The notes below the pieces were generated by a model. The model did no database searches and was not told where the DNA came from. It worked only from the letters and a program-made list of their open reading frames with translations. A stretch of DNA of 64,000 nucleotides, from NCBI RefSeq assembly GCF_000170835.1, contig NZ_ABCP01000002.1, forward strand, positions 1-64,000, given 5' to 3'. The DNA is from Marinobacter algicola DG893. Lineage in GTDB: Bacteria; Pseudomonadota; Gammaproteobacteria; Pseudomonadales; Oleiphilaceae. This document shows positions 29,312-37,569 of this stretch, one piece after another. Position numbers and translations under genes: made by a program. How positions within the stretch are numbered: position 1 is the stretch's first letter; the number at the start of each line of letters is the position of its first letter.

Positions 29312-29761
29312 GTGCATTTGATCGTGATGCGCCACGGCGAGGCCGGTTGGCACACCCTGGATCGGGAGCGCGAGCTGACGGAGTATGGCCGCCATGGGGT
29401 GGCGGATGTAGCGGCCCAGATCGCGGAGTCGCCCTGGCGCCCTGAGTTTATTTGGTGTAGCCCATTGGTCAGGGCCCGGCAAACTGCTGCAATCGCCTCT
29501 GAGATTCTCAATTGCCCGGTGACGGAGAAGGATTATATTACGCCGGATGATGATCCCGGCCGCTGCCTGGATGAGTTGATCGAATCCGCCCCCTCTCCGT
29601 TATTGCTGATTTCCCATATGCCCTTTGTTGGCAGCCTTTCGACACTTCTGGTGGATGGCCATCGTAAGGGCATTCCCTTTATGACCGCACAGGCTGTGGT
29701 TCTCGAAATGCCCGTGGCAGGTCCCGGCTGCGCCGATCTGCGGGCACAGTTCCTACCCTGA
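29312..29761 (+). CDS. sixA: Phosphohistidine phosphatase SixA
   Basis: A 149-residue histidine phosphatase: catalytic 'MRHGEAGW', 'SPLVRARQTAAIA' and the second histidine in 'LISHMPFVGSL'. SixA removes phosphate from histidines of HPt domains and of the nitrogen phosphotransferase system protein NPr. The GTG at 29312 was chosen because GGAGG lies seven bases upstream and because homologues begin 'M(H/Q)LIVMRHGEA'. Confidence 0.9.
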   Translation: MHLIVMRHGEAGWHTLDRERELTEYGRHGVADVAAQIAESPWRPEFIWCSPLVRARQTAAIASEILNCPVTEKDYITPDDDPGRCLDELIESAPSPLLLISHMPFVGSLSTLLVDGHRKGIPFMTAQAVVLEMPVAGPGCADLRAQFLP

Positions 29762-29835
29762 AATCTCTCATAAGGCCTTTAAAATCGGTGTGCCAGCGCC
29801 CATAGTTTCTGTGAATCCACACTGGAATAACCTTT

Positions 29836-30405
29836 ATGAGCCAGAAGCCCGAGACAATTGCGCAACAAGTGGAAAGTGCACAGGCTCCCGGAAAAGGCCT
29901 GCCACCGCTTGAGACATGGAATCCGGACCTGTCCGGCGACATTGATATCGTGATTGCCCGTGACGGGCAGTGGCTGTACCAGGGCAAGCCCATTGGCCGG
30001 GACGCCATTGTTAAGCTGTTCTCGACGATTCTGCGGCGGGAAAGTGACGGGCACCATTATCTGGTCACACCGGTTGAAAAGTGGCGGATAACCGTCGAAG
30101 ACACTGCCATTCTCGCTCATTCTCTGGAAGTCTCTGGCAGTGGAAAGGAACAGGTCCTGTCAGTGACAACCAATACAGGCGAGACACTGCTAATCGGGGA
30201 GGAGCACCCTTTGCACATTGGGGCTTATGAAGGGTCCAACGAGCCGCGCCCCGTCATCGGTTTGCGTCATGGTGTCGAGGCGAGGCTGGTAACCGCCGCC
30301 TATTACGACCTGGCCGACCGGGTGACGGAAGAAAGTTCCGGCGAGAATACGGTGATAGGTGTCTGGAGTAGCGGAAATTTCTATAAAATTGCCGATAACG
30401 GTTGA
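29836..30405 (+). CDS. DUF1285 family protein
   Basis: A 189-residue protein matching DUF1285: 'LPPLETWNPDLSGDIDIVIARDGQWLYQGKPIGRDAIVKLFSTILRRE' and 'YYLVTPVEKW'-like 'HHYLVTPVEKWRITVEDTA'. A structured cytoplasmic protein of unknown role, conserved in gamma- and alphaproteobacteria. It stands alone between sixA and slyD. A GC-rich hairpin without a T run follows at 30484-30513. Confidence 0.87.
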   Translation: MSQKPETIAQQVESAQAPGKGLPPLETWNPDLSGDIDIVIARDGQWLYQGKPIGRDAIVKLFSTILRRESDGHHYLVTPVEKWRITVEDTAILAHSLEVSGSGKEQVLSVTTNTGETLLIGEEHPLHIGAYEGSNEPRPVIGLRHGVEARLVTAAYYDLADRVTEESSGENTVIGVWSSGNFYKIADNG

Positions 30406-30608
30406 ATTACCAGCCACCGTCCCAACTATCTCACGGTAGAAAACGCAGTCTGACACTTGTTAAACTGTATTTTCGAACTTGTTACCGAGCCTGGCTCTCT
30501 AACGAGGCCCGGTGGTCGTAAGTCCCTCTGTGCAGTCTGGCTGTTCAAGATCACTTTCGATTGCCCAAATTTACATTAAACAGTCATTGCGACACGCAAG
30601 GAGATCAC

Positions 30609-31070
30609 ATGGCCCAACCTCGTGTTGTCACCATCCACTACACGCTCACCAACGACCAGGGAGAAGAGCTGGACTCCTCCCGTGTAGAAGGTCGTGAGCC
30701 TCTGTCCTATCTGGAAGGTGCTCAGAACATTATCGGCGGACTGGAAAATGCGCTGAACGAAAAGAACGCTGGCGATCAGGTGAAAGTATCTGTTGAGCCG
30801 GGTGAAGGTTACGGCGAAGTCAACGAAGAGCTGGTCCAGCCGGTCCCGCGTTCTGCGTTTGAAGGTGTCGACACCATCGAGCCGGGCATGCAGTTCCAGG
30901 CACAGACTCCGGGTGGCCCCCAAGTCGTTCGTGTCGTGGAAGTAGGCGACGAAACCGTCACCATCGATGCCAACCACCCGCTGGCAGGTCAGACCCTGCA
31001 CTTCGACGTTGAAGTGGTTGAAGCGCGCGAAGCAACTGACGAAGAGCAAGAGCACGGTCACGCTCACTGA
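30609..31070 (+). CDS. slyD: FKBP-type peptidyl-prolyl isomerase, SlyD
   Basis: A 153-residue SlyD-like FKBP: 'VVTIHYTLTNDQGEELDSSR', 'PLSYLEGAQNIIGGLENAL' and 'VEPGEGYGEVNEELVQPVPRSAF', with the insert-in-flap domain after residue 70. The C-terminal tail is short ('EQEHGHAH') compared with the long His-rich metal-binding tail of E. coli SlyD. It is a cytoplasmic folding catalyst and chaperone, possibly nickel-handling. ATG 30609 follows AAGGAGATC, an excellent ribosome site; the upstream in-frame start is not needed. Confidence 0.93.
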   Translation: MAQPRVVTIHYTLTNDQGEELDSSRVEGREPLSYLEGAQNIIGGLENALNEKNAGDQVKVSVEPGEGYGEVNEELVQPVPRSAFEGVDTIEPGMQFQAQTPGGPQVVRVVEVGDETVTIDANHPLAGQTLHFDVEVVEAREATDEEQEHGHAH

Positions 31071-31089
31071 TTTCGTTATAGTTGTTCAT

Positions 31090-31122
31090 AAAAAAACGGC
31101 CCCTGTTGGGGCCGTTTTTTTT
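31090..31122. terminator. Bidirectional terminator between slyD and the ETF dehydrogenase gene
   Basis: The stem ACGGCCCC / GGGGCCGT is flanked by A6 on the left and T7-8 on the right, so it ends with a T run on either strand. It lies 20 bases after slyD and 16 bases after the 3' end of the convergent gene. Confidence 0.9.
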
Positions 31123-31138
31123 GGCTATCCAAAACCTT

Positions 31139-32791
31139 TTACATGTTCGGATAGTTTGGACCACCGCCACCTTCCGGCGTCACCCAGGTAATGTTCTGGG
31201 ATGGGTCCTTGATGTCACAGGTTTTACAGTGAACGCAGTTCTGAGCGTTGATCTGGAACTTCTTGCCACTGCCATCATCTGCTTCAACCACTTCGTACAC
31301 ACCGGCCGGGCAGTAGCGTTGCGCTGGCTCGTTGTACTTGGGCAGATTCTCCTGGATGGGGATGTCCGGATTGGACAGCTTCAGGTGAACCGGCTGATCT
31401 TCCTCGTGGTTGGTGTTGGAAATGAACACCGAGGACAGCTTGTCGAAGGTCAGCTTGTTATCCGGCTTGGGATAGGCGATCTTCTTAGCCTGATCCGCAG
31501 GCTTTAGCGTGGCATAGTCCGGCGTGGTGTCGTGGAACGTAAACGGCAGACTGCTCCGAAGAATGTTCTGCTCGAAGTAGGCAATCGCGCCGCCGACGAA
31601 GTTACCGAACTTGTGCATGCCCGGGCTGAAGTTACGCTCGGCATACAGCTCTTTATAGAGCCAGCTGTCCTTGAAACGCTCTTCAAAACTGGTGATTTCC
31701 TCACCGCTCTTACCGTCTTTCAACGCCTCAAACACCGCTTCTGCGCCCAGCAGGCCGGACTTCATGGCGGTGTGGGAGCCCTTGATCTTGGAACTGTTCA
31801 GGGTGCCGGCGTCACAACCCAGCAGCAGGCCACCCGGGAAACTCATCTTCGGCAGTGAGTTGAAACCACCCTTGGTAATGGCGCGGGCGCCATAGGCCAC
31901 TCGCTTGCCGCCTTCCAGGTGTTTCTTGATCTCAGGATGCAGCTTCAGACGCTGGAACTCGTCGAACGGGCTCATGTGCGGATTGCTGTAGGACAGATCG
32001 CTGATCAGGCCAACGTAGACCTGGCCATTCTCCAGGTGGTAAAGGAAGGAGCCACCCGTTGAGCCGGATTCGTTCAGCGGCCAGCCCGTCGTGTGGATGA
32101 CCAGGCCCGGCTCATGCTTGGCCGGATCGATGTCCCACAGTTCCTTGATGCCAATGCCGTAGTGCTGGGGGTCTTTGCCTTCGTCCAATTTGAAATCGTT
32201 GATCAGGCGCTTGCCGAGGTGACCACGGCAGCCTTCAGTGAACAGGGTGTACTTGGCGCGTAGCTCCATGCCCGGCATGTAGCCATCTTTTTCGGAACCG
32301 TCACGGGCCACACCCATATCGCCGGTGATAATGCCTTTTACCTGACCATCTTCAACGATGGTTTCGGCAGCGGCGAAACCGGGGTACACCTCAACACCGA
32401 GACCTTCGGCCTGTTCGGCCAGCCAGCGGCACAGGTTGCCCAGGCTGATGATGTAGTTGCCATGGTTGTGCATGTTCTTGGGCACAAAGGCATTGGGGAT
32501 CTTGGTGGCTCCTTCCTGGTTCTTCAGCAGGAAAATATCATCACGGGTGACCGGCGTGTTCAGCGGTGCGCCTTTCTCTTTCCAGTCCGGGAACAGCTCG
32601 TTGAGGGCCGTGGGCTCAAATACTGTGCCGGCCATGATGTGGGCGCCGATTTCGGACCCTTTCTCAACGACGCAGACGGTCAGTTCCTGTTCGGCTTCCT
32701 GGGCCATCTGCATGACACGACAGGCTGCCGAGAGGCCAGCCGGCCCACCGCCGACGATCAGAACATCAAATTCCATCGATTCGCGTTCCAC
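31139..32791 (-). CDS. etfD: Electron transfer flavoprotein-ubiquinone oxidoreductase
   Basis: A 550-residue membrane-associated ETF dehydrogenase passing electrons from EtfAB to ubiquinone. FAD motif 'FDVLIVGGGPAGLSAACRVMQ', 'VVEKGSEIGAHIMAGTVFEP', a quinone-site region around 'SFPGGLLLGCDAGTLN', and a C-terminal [4Fe-4S] domain with 'NCVHCKTCDIKDP' plus an upstream Cys in 'YCPAGVYEV'. GTG 32791 was kept because GAGGAG lies about six bases upstream; ATG 32776 is internal. Divergent from etfBA across a region with a PsrA-like palindrome. Confidence 0.95.
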   Translation of the reverse strand: MERESMEFDVLIVGGGPAGLSAACRVMQMAQEAEQELTVCVVEKGSEIGAHIMAGTVFEPTALNELFPDWKEKGAPLNTPVTRDDIFLLKNQEGATKIPNAFVPKNMHNHGNYIISLGNLCRWLAEQAEGLGVEVYPGFAAAETIVEDGQVKGIITGDMGVARDGSEKDGYMPGMELRAKYTLFTEGCRGHLGKRLINDFKLDEGKDPQHYGIGIKELWDIDPAKHEPGLVIHTTGWPLNESGSTGGSFLYHLENGQVYVGLISDLSYSNPHMSPFDEFQRLKLHPEIKKHLEGGKRVAYGARAITKGGFNSLPKMSFPGGLLLGCDAGTLNSSKIKGSHTAMKSGLLGAEAVFEALKDGKSGEEITSFEERFKDSWLYKELYAERNFSPGMHKFGNFVGGAIAYFEQNILRSSLPFTFHDTTPDYATLKPADQAKKIAYPKPDNKLTFDKLSSVFISNTNHEEDQPVHLKLSNPDIPIQENLPKYNEPAQRYCPAGVYEVVEADDGSGKKFQINAQNCVHCKTCDIKDPSQNITWVTPEGGGGPNYPNM

Positions 32792-33209
32792 GTTGGTCTC
32801 CTCATCTGTTTTATAGTGATGCCAACAGGCACATTCTTAGGGGCGACATCATACCGGTAAAAGCTCGTATAGACGACTCCCTCAAAAGCGAAAGCACCTG
32901 CCTTATAAAGTGAAAGGATACCGCAATTGAATAATCAAACAAACGTTTGTTTGAAATTTGGGTCTACCTTTGGCATTGTTCATTGGCACTGGGCCAAAAC
33001 GTGTTTTTTGAATCGTTTTTTAGTATCGTCTCACGCTCAGGTGGAGTCAACCGGTGTTCATTGGCCATTGACGCGGCCATGCAACGTCTTTAGGGACTAT
33101 TGACCCCGGTAGCCTTTGCCTGCAGTATTATGACGCCCTGACAGACAGCAGGTCCTGCAAGTATGTGCTGTTCTCAATTGTAAACTCATCGTAGAAGAAC
33201 GAGGAATCT
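32792..33209. promoter_or_regulatory. 418-base divergent regulatory region of the etf genes
   Basis: No protein gene is visible. It carries the promoters for the ETF dehydrogenase gene (minus) and etfBA (plus) and a perfect 20-bp palindrome at 32935-32954. The section from 32880 to 33010 is AT-rich. GAGGAAT before ATG 33210 is the etfB ribosome site. Confidence 0.6.
32935..32954. promoter_or_regulatory. Perfect 20-bp palindrome, PsrA-like operator
   Basis: The two halves TCAAACAAAC and GTTTGTTTGA are exact reverse complements. The core CAAAC-N4-GTTTG fits the published PsrA motif (G/C)AAAC-N2-4-GTTT(G/C). PsrA is a TetR-family sensor of long-chain acyl ligands that represses beta-oxidation genes in gammaproteobacteria. 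It lies 144 bases upstream of the ETF dehydrogenase start and 255 upstream of etfB. Confidence 0.7.
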
Positions 33210-33959
33210 ATGAAGGTTCTGGTCGCTGTAAAACGAGTAATCGACTACAACGTGAAGGTGCGCGTCAAGCCGGACAACACCGGCGTTGATCTCGCCAACG
33301 TCAAGATGGCAATGAACCCATTCTGCGAAATCGCTGTTGAAGAAGCGGTTCGTTTGAAGGAGAAGGGCGTTGCCAGTGAAATCGTGGTGGTATCCATCGG
33401 CCCGAAGGCCTGCCAGGAGCAAATCCGTACCGCTCTGGCACTGGGTGCTGACCGTGGTATCCACATCGAAACTGACGAAGAGGTTCAGTCTCTCGAAGCG
33501 GCCAAGCTGCTCAAGAGCGTGGTAGAGAAAGAAGAGCCCAAGCTCGTCATTCTCGGCAAACAGTCCATCGATTCCGACAACAACCAGACAGGCCAGATGC
33601 TGGCCGCGCTGACCGGTATGGGCCAGGGCACGTTCGCGTCTGAAGTGGTTGTCGAAGGCGAAAAGGTTAACGTGACCCGCGAAGTCGACGGCGGCCTGAT
33701 GACCGTGGCTCTGAACCTGCCAGCGGTTGTGACCACCGACCTTCGCCTGAACGAGCCGCGCTACGCATCCCTTCCGAACATCATGAAGGCCAAGAAGAAG
33801 CCGCTGGATGCCATGACCCCGGCTGATCTGGGTGTTGAGCTTGCTCCGCGTCTGTCCACCCTGAAGGTTGAGGCTCCGGCTTCCCGTCAGGCAGGTGTGA
33901 AGGTCGCTGATGTAGCTGAGCTGGTCGACAAACTGAAGAACGAAGCGAAGGTGATCTAA
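33210..33959 (+). CDS. etfB: Electron transfer flavoprotein beta subunit
   Basis: A 249-residue EtfB: '[22 protein letters not shown]', '[19 protein letters not shown]' and the AMP-binding region '[33 protein letters not shown]'. It forms a soluble heterodimer with EtfA, taking electrons from acyl-CoA and other dehydrogenases. Its stop directly abuts the etfA ATG. Confidence 0.96.
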   Translation: MKVLVAVKRVIDYNVKVRVKPDNTGVDLANVKMAMNPFCEIAVEEAVRLKEKGVASEIVVVSIGPKACQEQIRTALALGADRGIHIETDEEVQSLEAAKLLKSVVEKEEPKLVILGKQSIDSDNNQTGQMLAALTGMGQGTFASEVVVEGEKVNVTREVDGGLMTVALNLPAVVTTDLRLNEPRYASLPNIMKAKKKPLDAMTPADLGVELAPRLSTLKVEAPASRQAGVKVADVAELVDKLKNEAKVI

Positions 33960-34901
33960 ATGAGCATCCTTGTAATTGCTGAACATGACAACAGCGAGCT
34001 GAAGCAGGCCACCCTGAACGTTGTGGCTGCTGCCAAGGCCATCGGTGGCGATATTGACGTACTGGTTGCCGGTGAGAACTGCGGCGCTGTAGGCGAAGCG
34101 GCTGCGAAGGCCGAAGGCGTTAACAAGGTACTGGTTGCCGACAACGCTGCGTACGGTCATTTCCTGGGTGAAAACCTGGGTGAGCTGGTTGCCGAAGTAG
34201 GCAAGGGCTACAGCCATATCCTGGCCGCTGCTGGCACCACGGGTAAAGACTTCATGCCGCGCGTTGCGGCGCTGCTGGACGTTGCCCAGGTATCCGACAT
34301 CATGCGTGTGGAGTCCGAGGACACCTTCGTTCGCCCGATCTACGCTGGTAACGCCATTGCCACGGTGAAATCCGCTGACAGTATCAAGGTCATCACCGTA
34401 CGCCCGACTGCCTTTGATCCGGTGGCTGGTGAAGGCGGTTCTGCTTCGGTTGAGCAGCTCGACGTGGTCAAAGACGCTGGCTTGTCCACTTTTGTGGGCG
34501 AAGAGCTGGCCAAGTCTGACCGTCCGGACCTGGGGAGCGCGGGTATCGTGGTTTCCGGTGGCCGTGGCATGCAGAACGGCGACAACTTCAAGATGCTGGA
34601 GCAGGTTGCCGATCTGATGGGCGCCGCTGTTGGTGCTTCCCGTGCGGCCGTTGACGCAGGCTTCGTGCCCAACGACATGCAGGTCGGCCAGACCGGTAAG
34701 ATCGTTGCGCCGCAGCTGTACATCGCGGTTGGTATCTCCGGTGCCATCCAGCACCTGGCCGGCATGTCTGACTCCAAGGTGATCGTTGCGATCAACAAGG
34801 ACGAAGAAGCGCCGATCTTCCAGGTGGCGGATTACGGCCTGGTCGCGGATCTGTTCGAAGCGGTTCCGCAGCTTGAAGAAGAGTTGAAGAAAGTCCTGTA
34901 A
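33960..34901 (+). CDS. etfA: Electron transfer flavoprotein alpha subunit
   Basis: A 313-residue EtfA with the N-terminal nucleotide-fold domain and the C-terminal FAD domain: 'VVSGGRGM', 'GASRAAVDAGFVPNDMQVGQTGK', 'YIAVGISGAIQHLAGM' and 'IVAINKDEEAPIFQVADYGLVADL'. It starts immediately after the etfB stop (33957-33959), giving tight coupling. The unit ends at a strong terminator 18 bases downstream. Confidence 0.96.
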   Translation: MSILVIAEHDNSELKQATLNVVAAAKAIGGDIDVLVAGENCGAVGEAAAKAEGVNKVLVADNAAYGHFLGENLGELVAEVGKGYSHILAAAGTTGKDFMPRVAALLDVAQVSDIMRVESEDTFVRPIYAGNAIATVKSADSIKVITVRPTAFDPVAGEGGSASVEQLDVVKDAGLSTFVGEELAKSDRPDLGSAGIVVSGGRGMQNGDNFKMLEQVADLMGAAVGASRAAVDAGFVPNDMQVGQTGKIVAPQLYIAVGISGAIQHLAGMSDSKVIVAINKDEEAPIFQVADYGLVADLFEAVPQLEEELKKVL

Positions 34902-34919
34902 CTTTCTGACTCGAAAGAA

Positions 34920-34945
34920 AAAGGCACCTTAGGGTGCCTTTTTTA
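34920..34945 (+). terminator. Rho-independent terminator of etfBA
   Basis: The stem AAGGCACC / GGTGCCTT with a TTAG loop is followed by a T run to 34944. It overlaps the 3' end of the convergent small gene by two bases and, with its A-rich left flank, may serve both strands. Confidence 0.9.
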
Positions 34946-35407
34946 TTGCTCGTCTTTCGGCTTTTTCCGTGCCGCCAGCTGTTTTTCTTTCTTACCGAAA
35001 AACAGCGTGTCCGCCAGTATATGCAACGCCTTGTTGGTGGTGTGCACCGAGCGATAAATCTGGTCGCTGGTCTGGTCGTGGGTCTCCCGCGCCCGACGGG
35101 CGTTTTCGCGGAATTCCTCATTGGTTGAAAAGCGGTCGATCAGGCTGAACGTTGTAGTGGTAATGGCTTTGTGAACCTTCTCTACCGCGCTGGTGCCGTT
35201 CTTGACGGTTTCCTCCAGCAGGCGGGCCCGATTGCGGGTTTCCATCAGGTCCATACGGGTTTTCTGGATGTGGCTGTTTGCTGAAATCCGTTGCGAGTGC
35301 AGGAGGCGAAGGGTACGGGTATTGCGGCTGTGTTGCCGCAGCGAAACCGTTATAAACCCCGTGGATGCGACGGTAGCGGTTGCGCTGAGCAGTGATACGA
35401 TGTCCAT
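34943..35407 (-). CDS. Hypothetical protein with N-terminal membrane segment
   Basis: A 154-residue protein. An N-terminal weakly hydrophobic helix ('IVSLLSATATVASTGFITVSL') is followed by a long charged, mostly helical region ('LLHSQRISANSHIQKTRMDLMETRNRARLLEETV') and a Lys-rich tail. It may be membrane-anchored with a coiled-coil cytoplasmic part. The family is not recognised. It lies eight bases downstream of a second small membrane-anchored gene and probably shares its operon. Confidence 0.65.
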   Translation of the reverse strand: MDIVSLLSATATVASTGFITVSLRQHSRNTRTLRLLHSQRISANSHIQKTRMDLMETRNRARLLEETVKNGTSAVEKVHKAITTTTFSLIDRFSTNEEFRENARRARETHDQTSDQIYRSVHTTNKALHILADTLFFGKKEKQLAARKKPKDEQ

Positions 35408-35415
35408 GGTGCCTC

Positions 35416-35745
35416 CTACCGGTACTCGAGCTTCATTTCCACATCGATTTCACGTTCGGCCAGCTCCAGTTCGAGCTCTTTCATCACCTCCTGGTACACC
35501 AGCCGTTTCACCATCACCGGAAGGCGGTCCGCCAACATGCGGGCTGACTTCGACTCGCGTTTCGCCAGGGCAATCGGATCTTTGACTCGCAACGTAAGTA
35601 TCAGCTCCGGTTCCCGTGTATTATCAGGGCCATAGCTCTCAGCCATCGCCTTGCCAATGGACCTTTGCTGGAGACGTACCTGCCAGAACAGCCAGGCGCT
35701 GAGAATGGCGAGTATGAGGCTCAGTACCAGAAGCAGGGTGTTCAA
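35416..35745 (-). CDS. Hypothetical single-span membrane protein
   Basis: A 109-residue protein with an N-terminal hydrophobic helix ('LLLVLSLILAILSAWLFWQV') and a charged remainder ending in alternating acidic strands ('LELELAEREIDVEMKLEYR'). Not assigned to a known family. It is first in a two-gene unit with the helical protein downstream; both look like cytoplasm-facing anchored proteins. Confidence 0.65.
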   Translation of the reverse strand: MNTLLLVLSLILAILSAWLFWQVRLQQRSIGKAMAESYGPDNTREPELILTLRVKDPIALAKRESKSARMLADRLPVMVKRLVYQEVMKELELELAEREIDVEMKLEYR

Positions 35746-35869
35746 TGGGTTAACCTCCGGGATTCGGGTTCATGAGTCTGACAGAGTGTGCAGTATCGGT
35801 ACCATGATTCGATTGGCCGATGCGACGTTTTGTTGCAACCTCCAGGGAAATAATCGAAAGGATAGTGAC

Positions 35870-36295
35870 ATGATCTGGTTAAAAGCATTTGTCAGTGGTC
35901 TTCTTGCCACCCTGATTTTTCACCAGGGGCTGTTTGCCGTGTTTTACTTCGTGGGGATGGTGCCATCCGCACCCTTTAACATGGCTGCGGTTCCTCCGTT
36001 GGGTATTCCCGCTGTTTTCTCGCTGGCTTTCTTTGGCGGGCTTTGGGGAATCGCGCTATGGGCAGTCCTTGGCCGCTTTGGCGGCTTTAAGTTCTGGTTG
36101 GGTAATGTAATAGTAGGCGCCATTGGGCCGACAGCCGTTGCCATGCTGGTGGTCTTCCCGCTCAAGGGCATCGCTGTTACCGCCCAGACCTGGGTTGGCG
36201 GGTTGATACTGAACGGCTTCTGGGGCCTGGGCGTGGCGCTTTTTCTGGTATTGATGGGGGCAAAAGCGTCGCGGTCGACCGCCTCCATTTCATAA
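35870..36295 (+). CDS. Hypothetical four-span membrane protein
   Basis: A 141-residue, very hydrophobic protein with about four spans ('WLKAFVSGLLATLIFHQGLFAVFYFVGMV', 'FSLAFFGGLWGIALWAVLG', 'NVIVGAIGPTAVAMLVVFP', 'GFWGLGVALFLVLMGAK'). ATG 35870 follows AAAGGATAG at a suitable spacing; the longer upstream frame has no hydrophobic or family pattern and overlaps the neighbour on the other strand. Function unknown. Lies 27 bases before the saccharopine-dehydrogenase-like gene, so co-transcription is likely. Confidence 0.75.
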   Translation: MIWLKAFVSGLLATLIFHQGLFAVFYFVGMVPSAPFNMAAVPPLGIPAVFSLAFFGGLWGIALWAVLGRFGGFKFWLGNVIVGAIGPTAVAMLVVFPLKGIAVTAQTWVGGLILNGFWGLGVALFLVLMGAKASRSTASIS

Positions 36296-36322
36296 TTGAT
36301 CCGGACGGATTAAGGACAACGA

Positions 36323-37564
36323 ATGAGCACAAAGACTGACACCACCTACGACATCGTGGTATTCGGCGCCACCAGCTTCGTGGGGCAGATCCTTACCGGT
36401 TACCTGCTGAAATCCTATGGCATCGGCAAAGACGTTCGCTGGGCCATCGCCGGGCGCTCAGAAAGCAAGCTGGGCACACTCAAACAAGGCCTGGGCCCGT
36501 TGGCGTCTGAGCTGCCCGTCATCGTGGCAGACGCTGCCGACGAAAGCGCCCTGAAAACCATGTGTGACCAGACACGGGTGGTGATCTCAACAGTTGGCCC
36601 CTATGCATTGTATGGCGAGCCGCTGGTGAAAATCTGCGCGGAAACCGGTACGGACTATTGCGACCTAACCGGTGAAGTACAGTGGATTCGCAAGATGGTG
36701 GACACCTACGAGGAAAAAGCCAAGGCTTCCGGCGCCCGCATCGTCCATTGTTGTGGCTTTGATTCCATCCCGTCGGACATGGGTGTCTGGTTCCTGCAGG
36801 AAAAAGCTGCGGAAACCTTCGGCGCTCCGTGCCAGGACGTGCGTATGCGGGTCAAAGTCGCCAAGGGCGAGTTCTCCGGCGGCACCGTGGCCAGCATGAT
36901 GAACATCGCCAAGGAAGCGGCCGCCGATCCGAAACTGCGCAAGGAACTGGCCAACCCGTTCTCGATTTGCCCGCCGGAACATCGTTCCGAAACCCGTCAA
37001 CCGAGCCTGAAAGGCGCCGAGTTCGATAACGATTTTGGTGTCTGGCTGGCGCCGTTCGTCATGGGGGCCATCAACACCCGAATAGTCCATCGCTCCAATG
37101 CGTTGCAGAACGCCCGTTACGGCAAGGAATTCACCTACGATGAGGCGATGATGACCGGTCGTGGTATGAAAGGTCGTCTGGCGGCTTACGGAATTACCGG
37201 CGCGCTTGGGGGCTTCTTCACCGCGTCTGCGTTCAAGCCAACTCGCTGGGTGGTGGAAAAGTTCGTACCCAAGCCGGGCGAGGGCCCGAGCCCGGAAGCC
37301 CAGAAGAATGGCTTTTATGATCTGCGCTTTGTGGGCAAGACAACGGACGGCAAGATCATCAAGACCAAAGTCACGGGTGACCGCGATCCCGGTTACGGAT
37401 CAACCGGCAAGATGCTGGGCGAGGCAGGCATGAGCCTGGCGTTTGATGTTCCGGCTGAAAAACAGGGCGGTTTCTGGACACCATCGTCGCTTCTTGATGG
37501 CAAGCTCTATGAGCGCCTGACCAGCAAGGCTGGCTTGACCTTCGAGGTACTGGAAACCAGCTGA
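36323..37564 (+). CDS. Saccharopine dehydrogenase-like / trans-acting enoyl reductase family protein
   Basis: A 413-residue protein with an N-terminal Rossmann motif ('YDIVVFGATSFVGQILTGYLL') and 'VVISTVGPYALYGEPLVKICAETGTDYCDLTGE', the pattern of the saccharopine-dehydrogenase-like oxidoreductase (SCCPDH/YSO) family. Mycobacterial relatives act as trans enoyl reductases in lipid synthesis; bacterial roles outside that group are mostly unknown. A hydrophobic segment around residues 285-310 ('GITGALGGFFTASAF') suggests membrane or lipid contact. Confidence 0.85.
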   Translation: MSTKTDTTYDIVVFGATSFVGQILTGYLLKSYGIGKDVRWAIAGRSESKLGTLKQGLGPLASELPVIVADAADESALKTMCDQTRVVISTVGPYALYGEPLVKICAETGTDYCDLTGEVQWIRKMVDTYEEKAKASGARIVHCCGFDSIPSDMGVWFLQEKAAETFGAPCQDVRMRVKVAKGEFSGGTVASMMNIAKEAAADPKLRKELANPFSICPPEHRSETRQPSLKGAEFDNDFGVWLAPFVMGAINTRIVHRSNALQNARYGKEFTYDEAMMTGRGMKGRLAAYGITGALGGFFTASAFKPTRWVVEKFVPKPGEGPSPEAQKNGFYDLRFVGKTTDGKIIKTKVTGDRDPGYGSTGKMLGEAGMSLAFDVPAEKQGGFWTPSSLLDGKLYERLTSKAGLTFEVLETS

Positions 37565-37569
37565 GTCCG

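Noticed and set aside
30484-30513. Hairpin ACCGAGCCT / AGGCCCGGT after the DUF1285 gene
   Set aside because: One mismatch and no following T run, so not called a terminator; may still pause transcription.
33186-34754. A 522-codon open frame antisense to etfB and etfA
   Set aside because: It lies wholly opposite two textbook genes, has low-complexity His/Gln/Arg-rich translation and no domain; long antisense frames are expected in GC-rich coding DNA.
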